Assembly (NCBI GenBank): GCA_911728435.2
Contig: OU452198.1
Location: forward strand, 43,181,902-43,245,901
Origin: Apoderus coryli
Lineage: Eukaryota > Arthropoda > Insecta > Coleoptera > Attelabidae
Direction: 5' to 3'
Length of the DNA: 64,000 nt
In this document: positions 27,501 through 41,500 of the stretch, piece after piece
Numbering within the stretch: the stretch's first letter is position 1
Layout: each line of letters begins with the position of its first letter
Notes under the pieces: generated by a model
The model's input: only the letters and a program-made list of their open reading frames with translations
What the model was told of the DNA's origin: nothing
Database searches by the model: none
Made by a program: the position numbers and the translations under genes

Positions 27501-30500
27501 ATATTTGTGATGGGCAGCGACTATGGTGCTCTGACGAGCTCATAACAAGAGCGAAACGAATTCGTCAGTACCTGTCGACCCATGCCTCAGTCTGGTTTCT
27601 ATCGAATTAGACTGGGGCCCTGCTAAATTAAACAAAATTCCTTGTGTAGGTAAAGCCAACATTTTAGTCCGCTTTGCCACGAAATTATTTTCATTTTTAA
27701 TAATTGTAAATTCATAAAATGCTTTATATTTCATAAATTCTGAATTAATAGTATCATATCACATGTAACGTAACGTTTCCGCTAGGAAACAATATTATTA
27801 CGTACTTTTTATACGAAATAATGCGCCTACAGTCAGACCTGGACCTTTTCATATACCTTCCGTTCAGTATTCTCGGTGAGAATATTCTGCTGGAAACCGG
27901 AGAGTGTCAGAGTTTTTAATGGATAATCTAACTTTCGTACTGTTGGTTGCTATTGAAATTGCAGTGTTTTCGTGGTCTCAAATTGGGTCTTGTTCTGCTA
28001 CATACAAAAGATATACCTAAATATCGGGAAAAATTATGTCAAAATTGTTTTTAAATTTTTATCCATTTATCAAATTCATTAAGCTTGAGCGAAGATACAA
28101 AATATTATATAAAATATCAATAGGAAACTGTATTACGCATCAGACAAATAAATAAAGATTACGCTGTAAGTATACTTACAATAATTATTATTGATATAGA
28201 GACAAACTGTTTGCTGGAACTGAAACGATCGTGTCTGGAAGAGCGGAAACGTTACGTTACATATATGATGATATGCACAGACCTTTAAGGAAGTACCTTA
28301 CGATAAAGAGAAGATATGGGATGTGATGCAAGTGAGCACTTATTCCTATTTATTCTATTCATAGCAGTTATTCATGTTTTATTTATAGTGTAGTACAATA
28401 ATTCTTGGAGGTTTCCCAGTGATCAAGCCGTTAGAAAAGAGTGGTGTACTTACGAGTATCTTGGTTTAAGTTTTGAAACGATCACTAAAAGTTTTTATGT
28501 TTGCTTATAACATTATTTCAATCAAAGAGACATTAGAATATTTGGAAAACAAACATGCATATCGCACACAGCCATTCCTGTTCGCTATGTTCAGTAAGTT
28601 AATATTTTTGTGCGATTACAAATATTACAATTTATTGAAAATAATTTTTAACAGATTATCCTCGGATTAGCGTCTACAGCTGAGGTTGCAAAAAGTATGA
28701 CATTTACAGCCAGTTCTTCAGAAACTCTGTCTGTGTCCGAAGTTGAGGAAGAAAAGTATGTGCAAAACTATTCTAATCGCATACATACTGGTCACCGCAA
28801 CAATACATTAAAATTTGTGCTATCATGGACATATCAAAAAGTGACACATTAACAGAAAGTTCGGCTGAAACCCCATCAATAATTGTATTGTTTTAATACG
28901 TTCATTATTCATTAAAGAATCTAATCTATTGCAATAATTGGAGAACCGTCGAAGTTTTATTTGAGAACCGTCCAAATAGTTTTTTTTTGTTAGTTTCATA
29001 ATAATTTTTATCTTGTCTAAACTTAGTAGAAACAGATTCAGTTTCTCAGGTCTAGGAAAGAAAAACGATTCATTTCAAATATGGTTTCTTATAATTAGTA
29101 AATGTTAAAACAAAAATTCATAATTATATACCTTTGCATTTAATAATAAATATTTTCATAACGTACTAATGTTTCCTTTTAATCCCAGACATCTATTATT
29201 TAATAAATTATATTTGAAAAAAAGCGACATTTCCTGCGTAGGTATGTATTTATTATTGGAAAGTGCAACCACGATTTCAAAATATTATACTACGCCACTG
29301 ACTTTTATTTACAACACTCCTTCTGTCATTAAAAAAGTAAATATTGACCTTTATGTTATGAAGACAAACATTGAAATTAGATGACGTTTCTATGTTTGTT
29401 TATTTTTCTGAGCTTATGACCAAGAGTATCTTTTTTGTGTAGAAAACATTGGCGGTTCAAATGGGTATATTAAAACTGTACTTTTTCGAGTGGCGTAGAA
29501 ATTGGGGAGAAAATCACCCACTACCCCTTCTAAATCTTCACCAATTATGAATTTAAAAAAAAATCTCGCACATAACATAGCTGTTTTTTATACGGTAAAT
29601 GGTTCCGGAGATATTCGCAAATAACGGATTTTTTTTTCAATTTAAACACCCCTTTAAACAAGGTAATTAATAGAAACTTTTTTTGATATTTTTTCGACGA
29701 GCTCTCACATCCTAACGTCCTGCGCATATATTATGAAACACCCTGTATACGTTACCATTAGGAAAACTTAAAATATTATAATTTGAATAAATTAAGATAA
29801 TAAATTGCAAAAAAAATGTGTGTTCATTAGCGATAAGTTCTAGATAATAATATCTATAATTTTCTATCAAACAATACGTAAGTATAGAACATTGAGATAT
29901 TTATGAATGATTGTAAATTTTAGTGGAGCGTGTAAGCCAGTTCCTTTTTTGCATAGGTACATCTATTATACACATTCTTTTCCAACTTGCTATATATACC
30001 TATCCAGTATTATAAGTAACTACAATACATATTATAAATCATTATTATTCACAAACACACTATGCATATTCAATACAATGAATAATTAGTATTTCGAGAG
30101 GTTGTACTATTACATTTCTTACTTTTAATAGAACGTGTCTTATTTAAATACAAGGTTTTTCTAAAAAAGGTTTATTCTGAGCGAATTGGGGACGTCTAAT
30201 CATGAAAAAAACCAAAATTGTAATTTTTCGAAAGGTCCTTATTTTAAGATACAGGGTGTTAAAGATGACTGCCTGAGGACGATTTTTTTTGGAAATATTT
30301 TCGAACCGAATAAAGACGAATTAATCAAATTTAGCATATTTATTCACCTAGTTAAATGTCGCAAACTGACGTGAAATTTTATAAAAAAGGATGACCATAG
30401 ACGGGTAAACGGGGGGGACCCTTGGCTTAATTATAACCTAACTTTTTTTTCTAGTGACTTTTATTCATTTGGTGTCAAAAATGTGATAAAATAAAGTTTT

Positions 30501-32479
30501 CTACGTAAAAAAGGCATACTTCTTTTTTCTCGAAAAACTTAAAGGTTTTCGAGAAATTCGAGTTTGAAAATTTTAGGACAAAACTGGTCCTTAACTCTTT
30601 CAGGTATACTGGATCACATTTTGTCCCTCCTTTTTTTGTACATTTGAAGGACGGGACGGGTGGAATAAAATTTAAACCATCAACATTTTGGCGCGTTTTT
30701 AATGCTATCAAAATATTGGTTTATATTAAAACTATTACAAAAAAATAATCTTAAAAAGTAATCTCTGGATACTATTAAGAGAAATAAGTTTAGTTGTGTC
30801 CTAATTTTAAACTAATAGGAAGAAAACCTGAAGGCAGTAAAAATGTGAACCATAGTGCAACTTGACCGTATGTGGTCTCTTATATTTTAATGTAAGTAAT
30901 ATTATTTGTATTCTATTATTATATAATTTAAGTTTCATCATTTTGTAAACTCTTCTCAACTTTAACTGTTAATAAACTTAGTCTATTTAAACTTGGTATT
31001 CGGTGTTTCAATCTTTTAGATAAGGCCCTTATTTTCAATGCCCTCGTAGTTTACGTTAAACCTAAAACGTGACAAGATGATTATTTGAATTTGTTGGACC
31101 CAAATACTCTGTTTGATGTGATATTTATACATAATAATATCCATACAGAAAATACTGGGTTCCCTTCAGAATCTGGTTCGGACAATGCTAAAGTGTTAAT
31201 CTCAATTTACTCAAAAACTAAACGATTTATCAAAATAATAGAAGACGACCTTTTTTAAAAATTTCATTTTTTTTATTAATGTGAACTCAACAAGTGAAAT
31301 ATTCCAGCGAGAAAAAAATTGGGGCGTTATTTCCTACTCTCCCCTCTTTACGCTCATGACTATAATTTTGGAAATCCTTTTGGTTTGGATTATTAAGAAT
31401 TAAAATACAAATACATGTGTAAAAATTTCATTGATGTATCTAAAAACGTTTCGTTAATATTCACAAAAAAATCATCATCAGGGGCTAATTTTAAACTAGT
31501 TTTTGTTTTTACACAAATATATGTGATATTTGGTTTTTTTGAAATATAAATTTTTTGGGCCACTAAATTTTAGCAGGAAAAAAAATTCCTGCAAAAATTT
31601 CTGTACCTGAAAGAGTTAATACAAAGCATTAAAAAAAATTTGGAAAACTTTTCGTTAGCAAACTGTATTTAAATAATTTTATTAATGCTGTTTACTATGG
31701 ACCAGTTTTGTCCTAAAATTTTCAAACTCGAATTTCTCGAAAACCTTTAAGTTTTTCGAGAAAAAAGAAGTATGCCTTTTTTTATGTAGAAAACTTTATT
31801 TTATCACATTTTTGACACAAAATGAATAAAAATCACAAGGAAAAAAAGTTAGGTTAAGTAAGGCAAGGGTCTCCCCCGTTTACTCGCCTATGGTCATCCT
31901 TTTTTATTCAATTTCATGTCAGTTTACGACATTTAACTAGGTGAATAAATATGCTACATTTGGTTAATTCAACTTTACTCGTTTCGAAAATATTTCAAAA
32001 AAAAATCGTCCTCAGGCAGTCATCTTTAACACCCCGTATTTTTGTAAATAAGGACTTTTCGAAAAATTAAAATTTAGGGGTTTTTCATGATTAGATGTCC
32101 CCAATTCGCTCACAAATTTTGGCCAGCTTTTTAGAAACACCTTGTATAATTATTGATAAATACCACCTTTTCTAGACACCTTGTATGAGAAATAAGAGTC
32201 GAAACTCCACGAGAAAGTTTAATATATCATTATACACACTAGTCAAAATGACAACTCAGGTATCAACAATTGACAAATGTGCCAAATATGCCTATTGTCA
32301 TTACCCGTATGCGCACCAATGATGAACATAAAATTCTTTTTTGCATGGCAAAAAATGCGCAATAAGTACCTCTTAAAAACCAAAATCATTTGCATATAGC
32401 GAACGGTTTCAGAGCATTATCTAGGCAAACCTTCATACAGAATCACCCCCTGAAATTTGTCGCACTTATTTACACACCC

Positions 32480-32512
<33 letters not shown>

Positions 32513-35500
32513 TATCTCGTTCACCTTCGTTTTATTACAGTTCTTCATGACCATGTTAATCATTTTTCAGTAAGAAAATTCAAAGTGAAAGACTTACCCA
32601 GCAGGATATGCAACCATGCCATTATTGTCAGTACCCAAAGCAGCATTTGACGATAACGTAACTCCCAGCACTTTCTCTAATTTTATCTGCAAAAAAAGAG
32701 ACAAAATTTATAAAGAGTCCAGTATATACTGTAGCAAAAACTTATGAATTAGTAAATAACCAACTGCCATGAAATTAAACACAACAATTACGGGCGTATC
32801 CCACAATTTCCAGAAAACCCCAACTTGGATAGAATTCGAAAATAGGGTGTATTGCTGTTTAGCAAATAATGGAGCTCACTTTGACCATTTAAGTAATCTG
32901 CTACTTTAATGTATGCCTTTCTCTCAGGAACTGATCGTACACGGATAGAACTGAATACGCTACTTAAAATGATGTCAGAAGACAGGAGTGACATTTAAAA
33001 TTATAAACCTAGAGTGAAGAGGTGGGACACAAAATTCCCCCTCAATAGCGACATCGACATGTTTTTGGTGAGAATCCTGTCTATTTTATCAATTCGACAC
33101 TGATCTCTTACAGTGGCGCGCGTTCGTTGTGTTGAAGAAATTAAAGTTGATTACGGACGGTTTTACGGGGACTATTGGACTCTGACCGTCATCTAAAAAT
33201 AACCAACAAACACGAAACAAAAAATTCAATCAAAAGTGGTTTTGAATTTTACCCCCTCAAGGGCAAAATCGATGTTTTTTTGCTGAAAATCGAGTTATTC
33301 TGAGTGGCAAGTTTTAAAATGAAACGCAATCTACAGGGTGTTTCATAATATATGCGCAGGACTTACCCTCGATAATTTTTTACTAAATATAATAAGCAAT
33401 CAAATTACTTAATTTTAAGTCATGTGTCAAATTTCATCCAATCACCTCTGGATTACAGCGATAATACCCTACATATGTGGTGTTTTCAGTTTGGTGTTTT
33501 TGTTATTAAAAATTAATAAAACGTCAAACTGACAACTGGTTTAAAAATGTCGCGAAGATTTGGTATTCCATCTAACGATGCAATTAATGATATTATATCA
33601 ATTAATATACCAAAAAATACAATCAAATCAAAAAAATATGTATGGAAAATATTTCTCGAGTTTTGTGCGACCAGAGAATACGAACTGAATGCTGAAACGA
33701 GTTTGCATAATTTGGCTAATATATTGAAAGATTATGCGGTAAATATGAGAACAGCTGACGGAACTGAATATAAGGAAGCAACAATTTGGAATACTACGAG
33801 TAGGCTACTCCAGGAAAAATACTTCAATGAGGTCAAAATTGTATTCGACCCGTTTACCAGTGTGATATTCAAAAATGCGCGAGATGCAAGAAATGCAAAA
33901 CGTAAAAGATTACAGCAGGATCAAAACAAACGAAAATGCAGTTCATCAAATTTGAGTTCAAGTGATTTGGCTAGATCATTGGATTATGGGATGAATGTAC
34001 ACCAGAAGTTTTACAAAATTTTTTTTGCTATATTGTAGCTGTTGAGTTATCTTGGCGAGGTGGTGAAGCAGCTGATTGCCTTATAGATTATTTCACGATT
34101 GAGAAAAATAATGATGGAACGCTAACCAACAGAATTGAATACAATCCAATATTCAGTAAAACATGCCAAGGAGGATCGAAAAGTTGTACAAATAGTAAGA
34201 GGCTTGTTCCAAATATTGCAAACGAAAGTTCATGCCCTGTTCGGTTATTCCATAAATTATTGTCCAAAAGGGGGAAAAATATTACTTCCAGTCGCCTATT
34301 CTTGAGACGAAATCGTTTCTGGAAATCCGAAAGTGACACATGGTTTGACAATATACCGGTAGGCAAGAACACAATTAATATGTGGACCAAATCATCTGCG
34401 CAAGCTATTGGTTTGGACACTTAAGTGTAAAAAGATATCCAATCATTCGAACAGATCAACTGCAGTTAGCCATTTGGCAAATAAAGGAATTCCTGAACAG
34501 CAATTAATAAAAATAACAGGACACAGCTCTAATTCAATTAAACCGTACTTGAATATTAACCAAGAACGCCATGGTGAAATAATCAACACCATGCGAGGAA
34601 TTTCTTCAACAGTGGAAATACTTAATTACAATTATTATTAATTATAAATACCAAAACTGTCAATTTGGTGTTTGTATTTTCGGCGTTGCTATGGTGATTT
34701 TTCATGCCCGCCGCCACTTTTATCATTACCAGGAAATTTTATCAGTGCGTAATAATATTTCCTACTAGTTGCCTAGCAACTAGTGGGTAATATTATTACG
34801 CACGGGTAAATGAGAAACAGCATTACAATTTACTACATTTTCAAATCATGATTGAACATATAATAAAGGCATTTAAAAACAGTCGTAGAAAAAAATTATC
34901 TTATCGAATACTCCTCGGGCCTAGATAAATACTCAAAATTTTGTCATAGAGAATCCTTCAAGCGAGTTGCTCAAGGATAATAGCCCAAGGCCGCAGGCAC
35001 GCAGCAACACGCTTTGGGCATTCTCTATGACAAAATTATCTCGGTATTATCAAGACCCTAGGGGCATTACTACAATTTTTTGCGAATATACCCGGTGTCG
35101 TTTATCTTAGAGACAACACCCTTTGTAAGCATTTTCTATTCATAATAAGCTATGTTTTGTGCAAGAATGTTTTTTTAATTCATGATTGTTGACGATTTGA
35201 AGGGGTAGTGGGTGCTTTTCTTTCCAATTTCTACGTCACTGGAAAAAGTACGGTTTTAAGATACCCGTTTGAACGGCCAATGTTTTCTACACAAAAAAGG
35301 GGACTTGAACGTTTTCGAGAAAAATCAACTTGTTGGAAAACATGGTCAATTTTTTGAATTAAATTTAATTTCTTCCACTAATTAAACGAAATGTATTTAA
35401 ACGTTAGAACAATTAACAAAACCAAACGATAACTTCATAATTGCAAAATTAAAAAAAATTCGCGTGCAGCACAGTACACGTGATAGAAGTGAATACTTCT

Positions 35501-38500
35501 TTCACGAGAATTTCAAACTACAACAGTATCTCGCACAATACACAATCTTTGACTTGTAAAATAACACCCTAAGTGTAGCTGTGCCTATGCATGCACTCGT
35601 TTTCTCTCGCCGCTATATACATAATAGTGTATGGTATAGGATATAGTGTGTAGCATACACCACAAATATCTCTGTCTCTCTCTCACTCATATTTGTTATA
35701 TGCTTCATCTCTTTTGCGGGACGAAATTTTATAAATGGTGTCGTGACGCGACCTTGAAAAATCACTCTCATGCGGCCAAAGAAGTTTTCACTTCAAAAAA
35801 AAAAAAAAGAATAACAGATCATACACAGTTAAATTAAATGTTGGAAATGTCCGCCGTTACCTTCAATGGACGCAGCAATTCTTCGACGCATTGACTGTCT
35901 ACGCAGGAAAATTCCCGGAGTGTCCGAATAATGTCGCAAGATGATGATGAGGAGATGGCCCCAAAAGAAAAATCTAAACAATCAAGTTTGGGAGATCGCG
36001 TGTGTGGACCTCCTCGACCGATTCAACGGTCTTGGTATTCGTCGTCCAAGTATTGACGAGCAACCAAAGTAAAGTGGGCCGGAGCTCCATCATGCATAAA
36101 GTACGTGTTTTGTCTTACTTGAAGCGGTACATCTTCCAGCAGTTCCGGCTGTACTTCTTCTAGAAATTGTCGATAATCTGCACCGTGTAATCTGTTCGGT
36201 AAAAAATGTGGCCCTATCAAATGATCATCGAAGAAGCCAGCCCAAACATTCACGGAAAATTGTTGCTGATGATGGCCTTTTGGTAATTTGGGTAGTATGG
36301 TTGTAATAATTAAAACACTGTTTAAGGGTATGTACAAAACTGAATATTTATTAAAACGGAAAAGAGTGTGTTTGAGAGTTTAGTTGTTAAAATCTGAAGA
36401 GAGAGTTTTGGCACGAGAGAGTTGTTGACTCTTTTGATGTTGAAGACTGACTGTGGTAAAATTATAGAAAAAGCATTTCTGTTAAGAAAGTACCACATCT
36501 GGTCGGTACGTGGCTTTAACAATAACCACCGCTTTTTCTAGGTACAGACTAGGGATTTCTTTTGTTCCCGAACATGAAAAATAGGAAAGAGAAAGCAGAA
36601 GTATTGGTGCCAGATGTTTGGACATTTGGTGAAATTTAGAAAACATTATTTACAACTACTATACTTACATAGAAATAACTAAACTTACAAATACATATAT
36701 ACAGTGTGGCACAATAAAAAGGTTACCACAGTATCTACAGAATAAAATACAATATATACAGTGTGGCGCAAGAATAATGTTCGCCACAGCCTTATGCAAT
36801 TTCATGTGGAATCTTCCAGTGACGTAGATATTTGGGAGAAAAACACCCACTAGCTCTGCAAAATCTTCACCAATTATGAATTAAAAAAAAACTAGCGTAT
36901 TATGAGTAACAAAGGCTTACAAAAGATTTTTTTTTAATTTTAGAGAGTAAAGTTAACATAGAAACTAAAGTCCTGCGCATATATTATGAAATACCCTGTA
37001 TATACGGGTAAATTAATAATTGGTAAGGACGCGAAGAGTAAAACATATTAAGTAAGTATTAAAAATATTTTTAATTAAGATGTTAATTATGCAACACGTT
37101 TATTAATTTGTTATTGTAATGAATTGACTTATTAATATTAATTTTTATTAATAATTAATTTAGTATTATTATTTCTGTTAAAAATTGTTTAATAATAAAC
37201 GACGTATTCATTTTATTACCTTATGCGTACAAATAACGTCTCGTTCAATGATTGGTGATGAATTTCTTGGCATCATTTTCCCATTCAAAGAAAATCAAAC
37301 AGGTTAAGTATTGGTAAAATTCTATTACACATACAAAAGTGCTTCTTAATTGCTAGTGTTCAAGAACGCGCAAACAAAAAGCAACATCATGTTCGCTCGT
37401 GTGTTGTTTATTGTTTCCAATATATGAACTTATTATGTCGCTGTTTATTCTCTAGTAGCAGTGCAGCCATATCGAATTTCATAATAATAAATTTCATTTA
37501 CTTTGTCAATATTATTTATTATCGATCGATGTTTATTCAAGTTGTTTTACACCTACGGAAGAATAATAAAAATCTTATTTATTATTCATATCAGTAAATC
37601 TCATACGTAAAATTCGATGAAATGACAAATGCAACCAGTCTCTGATTGATTTTTGGGTTAGCCTATCTGTAGGCCAGTGTAGTTATAAAATGATACATGT
37701 AATTATAGAAAACAATTACCGAAAGCTGACTTTAACAGGAATGTGTAGAATTTGGTCAGCTAAATTACATAATAAAAGTCCCCGACCGTTCAGTCGGAGG
37801 AACCCCTCCGAAATGAGAATTTTACCTCAAAAACATTACATTTTTTTATACTTTTGATGTTATCTGATAAAGTAAAGTATTGTGATATTCAAAAATTATA
37901 TAGATACAGAAAATTAAGATAATTAAATTGCAAAAATATCGCAGAATTTACAAGTTACAGAGTACCAAGTAATTTTTAGCTCTCGATATCATATATTATG
38001 TAATATAATGTAGGTATACAGGGTGAGTCACGAGGAACTGTACATACTTCTACCATAAGTAGAGGCACGTTAGGGGATTATCAAATGACCATTAAAAAAT
38101 GTCTCCTTGTTTTGATTATTAATATACAGGGTGAATTATGGATCTTCACCAAAACAATGTTTCGTCATATCTTTTCAATGATTAAGCCGATTTATCTCAT
38201 TTTTTTATAAAAGTGTGTATTGGTGTCTGGCAACTAACTGACATATTCAGAATTGAAAAAATCCAGGTCCGTCTTCGAGAAAATTTGTGGGACTGCTTCA
38301 TATTCAACACTTCACCCTGTATATGATTTTTCAAAAATCTGATATAATTTTTTCAGAGAGCATAAATAGACAGTTAGACCTGGGTATTTGAATTTTTTGT
38401 TACACTCACCTCACATTTCCAATTAAAGATTAATTTTAGAGCCAAATTGAAAATTGGCAATAATGAAGTATCTTACTGTACAATAATGTTTAGTTAATAA

Positions 38501-41500
38501 AAAGAAATCTTCAAAATAGACAGAAACGATACACACTGTGTTCTAGTATGGTAAATGCCATAATTTGAATTGATTTACAGGGCCGGATTTAAAAATCTGG
38601 CATATCTGGTTCATCCCAATAATTCACCCTGTATGTAACTTTTTCCACCCGTAATAGACAGAAAACAGATAAAAAATGTTTGTAATAACCTAGTTTTCTT
38701 ATTTGTTTGAGGAAAACTCATGTGTCTAATTATTTTAATCGGAATGAAATGAACAAGCCAGGGAAATGTTTATTCATAAATTAAGAAATAAAATAAAAAA
38801 CAATAAAACTGTTTTAACAATGTGGAACAAAGTAAAAAACAATTTAATAAACAAGGCGTTATTTAACCTGTTGTGTAATTTGTGAGCCTCATCCCAAGAA
38901 GTTTCAAATCTCAATATAAGATAACCTACAAAATGCAGCATAAATTTTTATTTACATAGGCGTTCGTAAATAGTAGAAAAGACGGTAAAATAAAAAAAAA
39001 TATTTAAAATGTAAACAATTTTCTATTTAAACAGTTGAATTGGTGTTAAAAATACACGACAAAAATTAATGTACCATAGGCGTCCGTGAAAATACTATAA
39101 AAGGGTCAGAAAAAAATTTGTATCCGTGATAACTCAAAAACTACTTAACGGATTTTAACCACATTTGGTACAAAAATACTACAGGATATTTATAGGTGGT
39201 GATTAACATTGAGCGTAGGCAAGGAGTTTAAAAGAGGGTTCAAAAATTACAAAAATACTAGTTCTGAAACTCCAAAGGAAATAAAAAGGAACAAACCTCG
39301 ATAATTAAAAAAAATTTGCTGATGTCTAAAACAACAAAAATATATATACATTTTAGATCAATGACAAAAAGGTCATAAAATTATTACTTTTCCACTAAAT
39401 ATGGAGAGCTATTCGTGCCTCGAGGACAACAGTTTATTTTTAATATGCGTTAAAGGCAATACTTACATACTTTTTGCACTAAGTATAGATATTTAATTTT
39501 AATTATTAAAACAAGTTATACCTAATAATTATAACTTTATTTTATTTATTTATTAATCATCAAAAGCAGACTACAAAGAGTCCAAGAAAGAGGACGATAC
39601 AAAATAATTAATAACAACAAAGCCAAAAGAGAAAAAGAAATTATGAATACATCAAAGACAAAACAAAAAATAATCAATCTTAATTTCAATTAATTATCCC
39701 TAATGAAATAATAATTAATAAAATTAAAGCTAGATCAGAAACACTCGCAAGTACTAACAAAATATTATTATTATTAACTAAATATTGACACAAAAGAAAC
39801 CGTTTTGGTAAAAATTTGTCGTTGACGACAGAGTCTTTCCAAAAACCGAAAAATCTGCACTCTATGGTTTGTTAGACAAAAAACGCGCTCCAATAAGTTC
39901 AATTTACGATGACCCTTTGTTGTGATTGACGATAGTAGTATTACCATTTTTATTATCCCGGCTTTATATTTTATTACTATTATGTCTTGGATTGTGGTAG
40001 TTGTCGAGAAATATATTTATTTCCAGTGTCGCAGTTAAAGAAGTATTTTTAGTAAGTAATGTAACGTTTTTCTGGGTTCGATATGTGAAATAATAACGAG
40101 ATTTGAATTAAACTAATTTATTTACACTTAAAAACTTGAAGGTTACTACTAAATAAAAATCATATGGAAAAAATTCTAGTAACGCCATGTATGTGTCATC
40201 CTAATCCATGCCTCCAAACTGACAATTTACTAAAATTTGGGGTCCATTTAAAAATACAAAAGTACCTAGTTGTATATTATAAACTATCACTGTCACAACT
40301 TTCTCCTATTGCATAATAATAATTCTAAATATTTTGTCTATCTATTCAAATATTAAAAATAAACTGTTACCTTCAACGACCGTAACCTTGAAGAAAGATA
40401 TTAGGTCAGATGTGAATATTTTTGAATTTATTATTACTCACTCATTGCCATTTTTAAAAAACATACATAATAATAATAATTATTATTATTCTGATTGTTT
40501 CTTTCTTATATTCGAACCCAACTGCCGCCCATCAGAAATTGTACAGAAAAAAAATATTGAAAATTCCTAAGGAAATTGAGTGGGCTACATAATATTAGGA
40601 CCTGCTCACCTTATAATTGAATAGGGATTTACCAGGGTATTAAGATAAGTACTGCCGGTAAACAAAATATTACATTTGGTATCTTGTAACTAATTTTTTT
40701 ATTATTTTAGGGTGGTATAAATCAGGGTTGGGCTGGTTTAAATCAACTGATTTTTTTAATAAAAATCATATTTAAAATCAAACCATAAATTTGATAAATC
40801 TTCCGCTTTTAATTCACATAAGCTGTCTTATCATGATATTACGAGTATTTTATATTTTATAATATCTACCTATGAAACCTACCAAACAGACAAAACAGTT
40901 AAAAAAACAATGCAAAAAAAACAGAAAAACAAATTATTGAAGTGAATACTTCTTTGGCCGCATGAGACATGAGAGTGATTTTTCAAGGTCCCGTTATGAC
41001 ACGTTTTATAAAATTTTCGCCCAGCAAAAGAGATGAAGCATATAACAAATATGAAGGAGAGAGAGACAGAGATATTTGTGGTGTATGCTACACACTATAT
41101 CCTATACCATACCATAGAATAATAACTATAGATAAGAAGGGTCAGTAGACGCTAAAAACGGCATAGACTCGTCGCAATCCCAGCCACATTCTGACTAGGG
41201 ATACGAACGATACTTCGATACTAGTACGGTATCGATACTTTGTTTCCGATACCAAGTACTTTTGGCATCGACACTTTTTGTTCGATACTTAAACAGTATC
41301 GATACTTACACGCCTTAAATCATAGTATCGATACAAACATACCTAAACGCTTTAACACTGTGTTCTCAAGAGTGGCGCCATAGAAGAAGAAGACATATTT
41401 GATAAATTTGGCTTAGATTTTAGAAATCTAGATAGAAAGAGTTAAAAGTTTAAACGTAAAATTGATACATTAAATTATTGTTTTATGTATAAATTTTAAT

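Larger units (their letters stand above)
33334..36998. mobile_element. 3.7-kb segment between inverted CAGGGTGTTTCATAATAT ends
   Basis: Left CAGGGTGTTTCATAATATAT at 33334 and right ATATTATGAAATACCCTG ending 36998, each next to TA. The outer ~30 bp match with one change; inner sequence does not. It may be one element loaded with nested insertions (Crypton-like ORF, MITE, mariner piece, solo LTR), or two half-elements by chance. Confidence 0.45.

Noticed and set aside
28473..28670. 65-codon plus-strand ORF and the coding-like stretch after it
   Set aside because: Low-complexity, no conserved motif; not enough to call a gene.
31070..31250. Possible piggyBac-like coding stretch in the centre of the foldback element
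   Set aside because: A short open frame with acidic residues but no recognisable catalytic motif.
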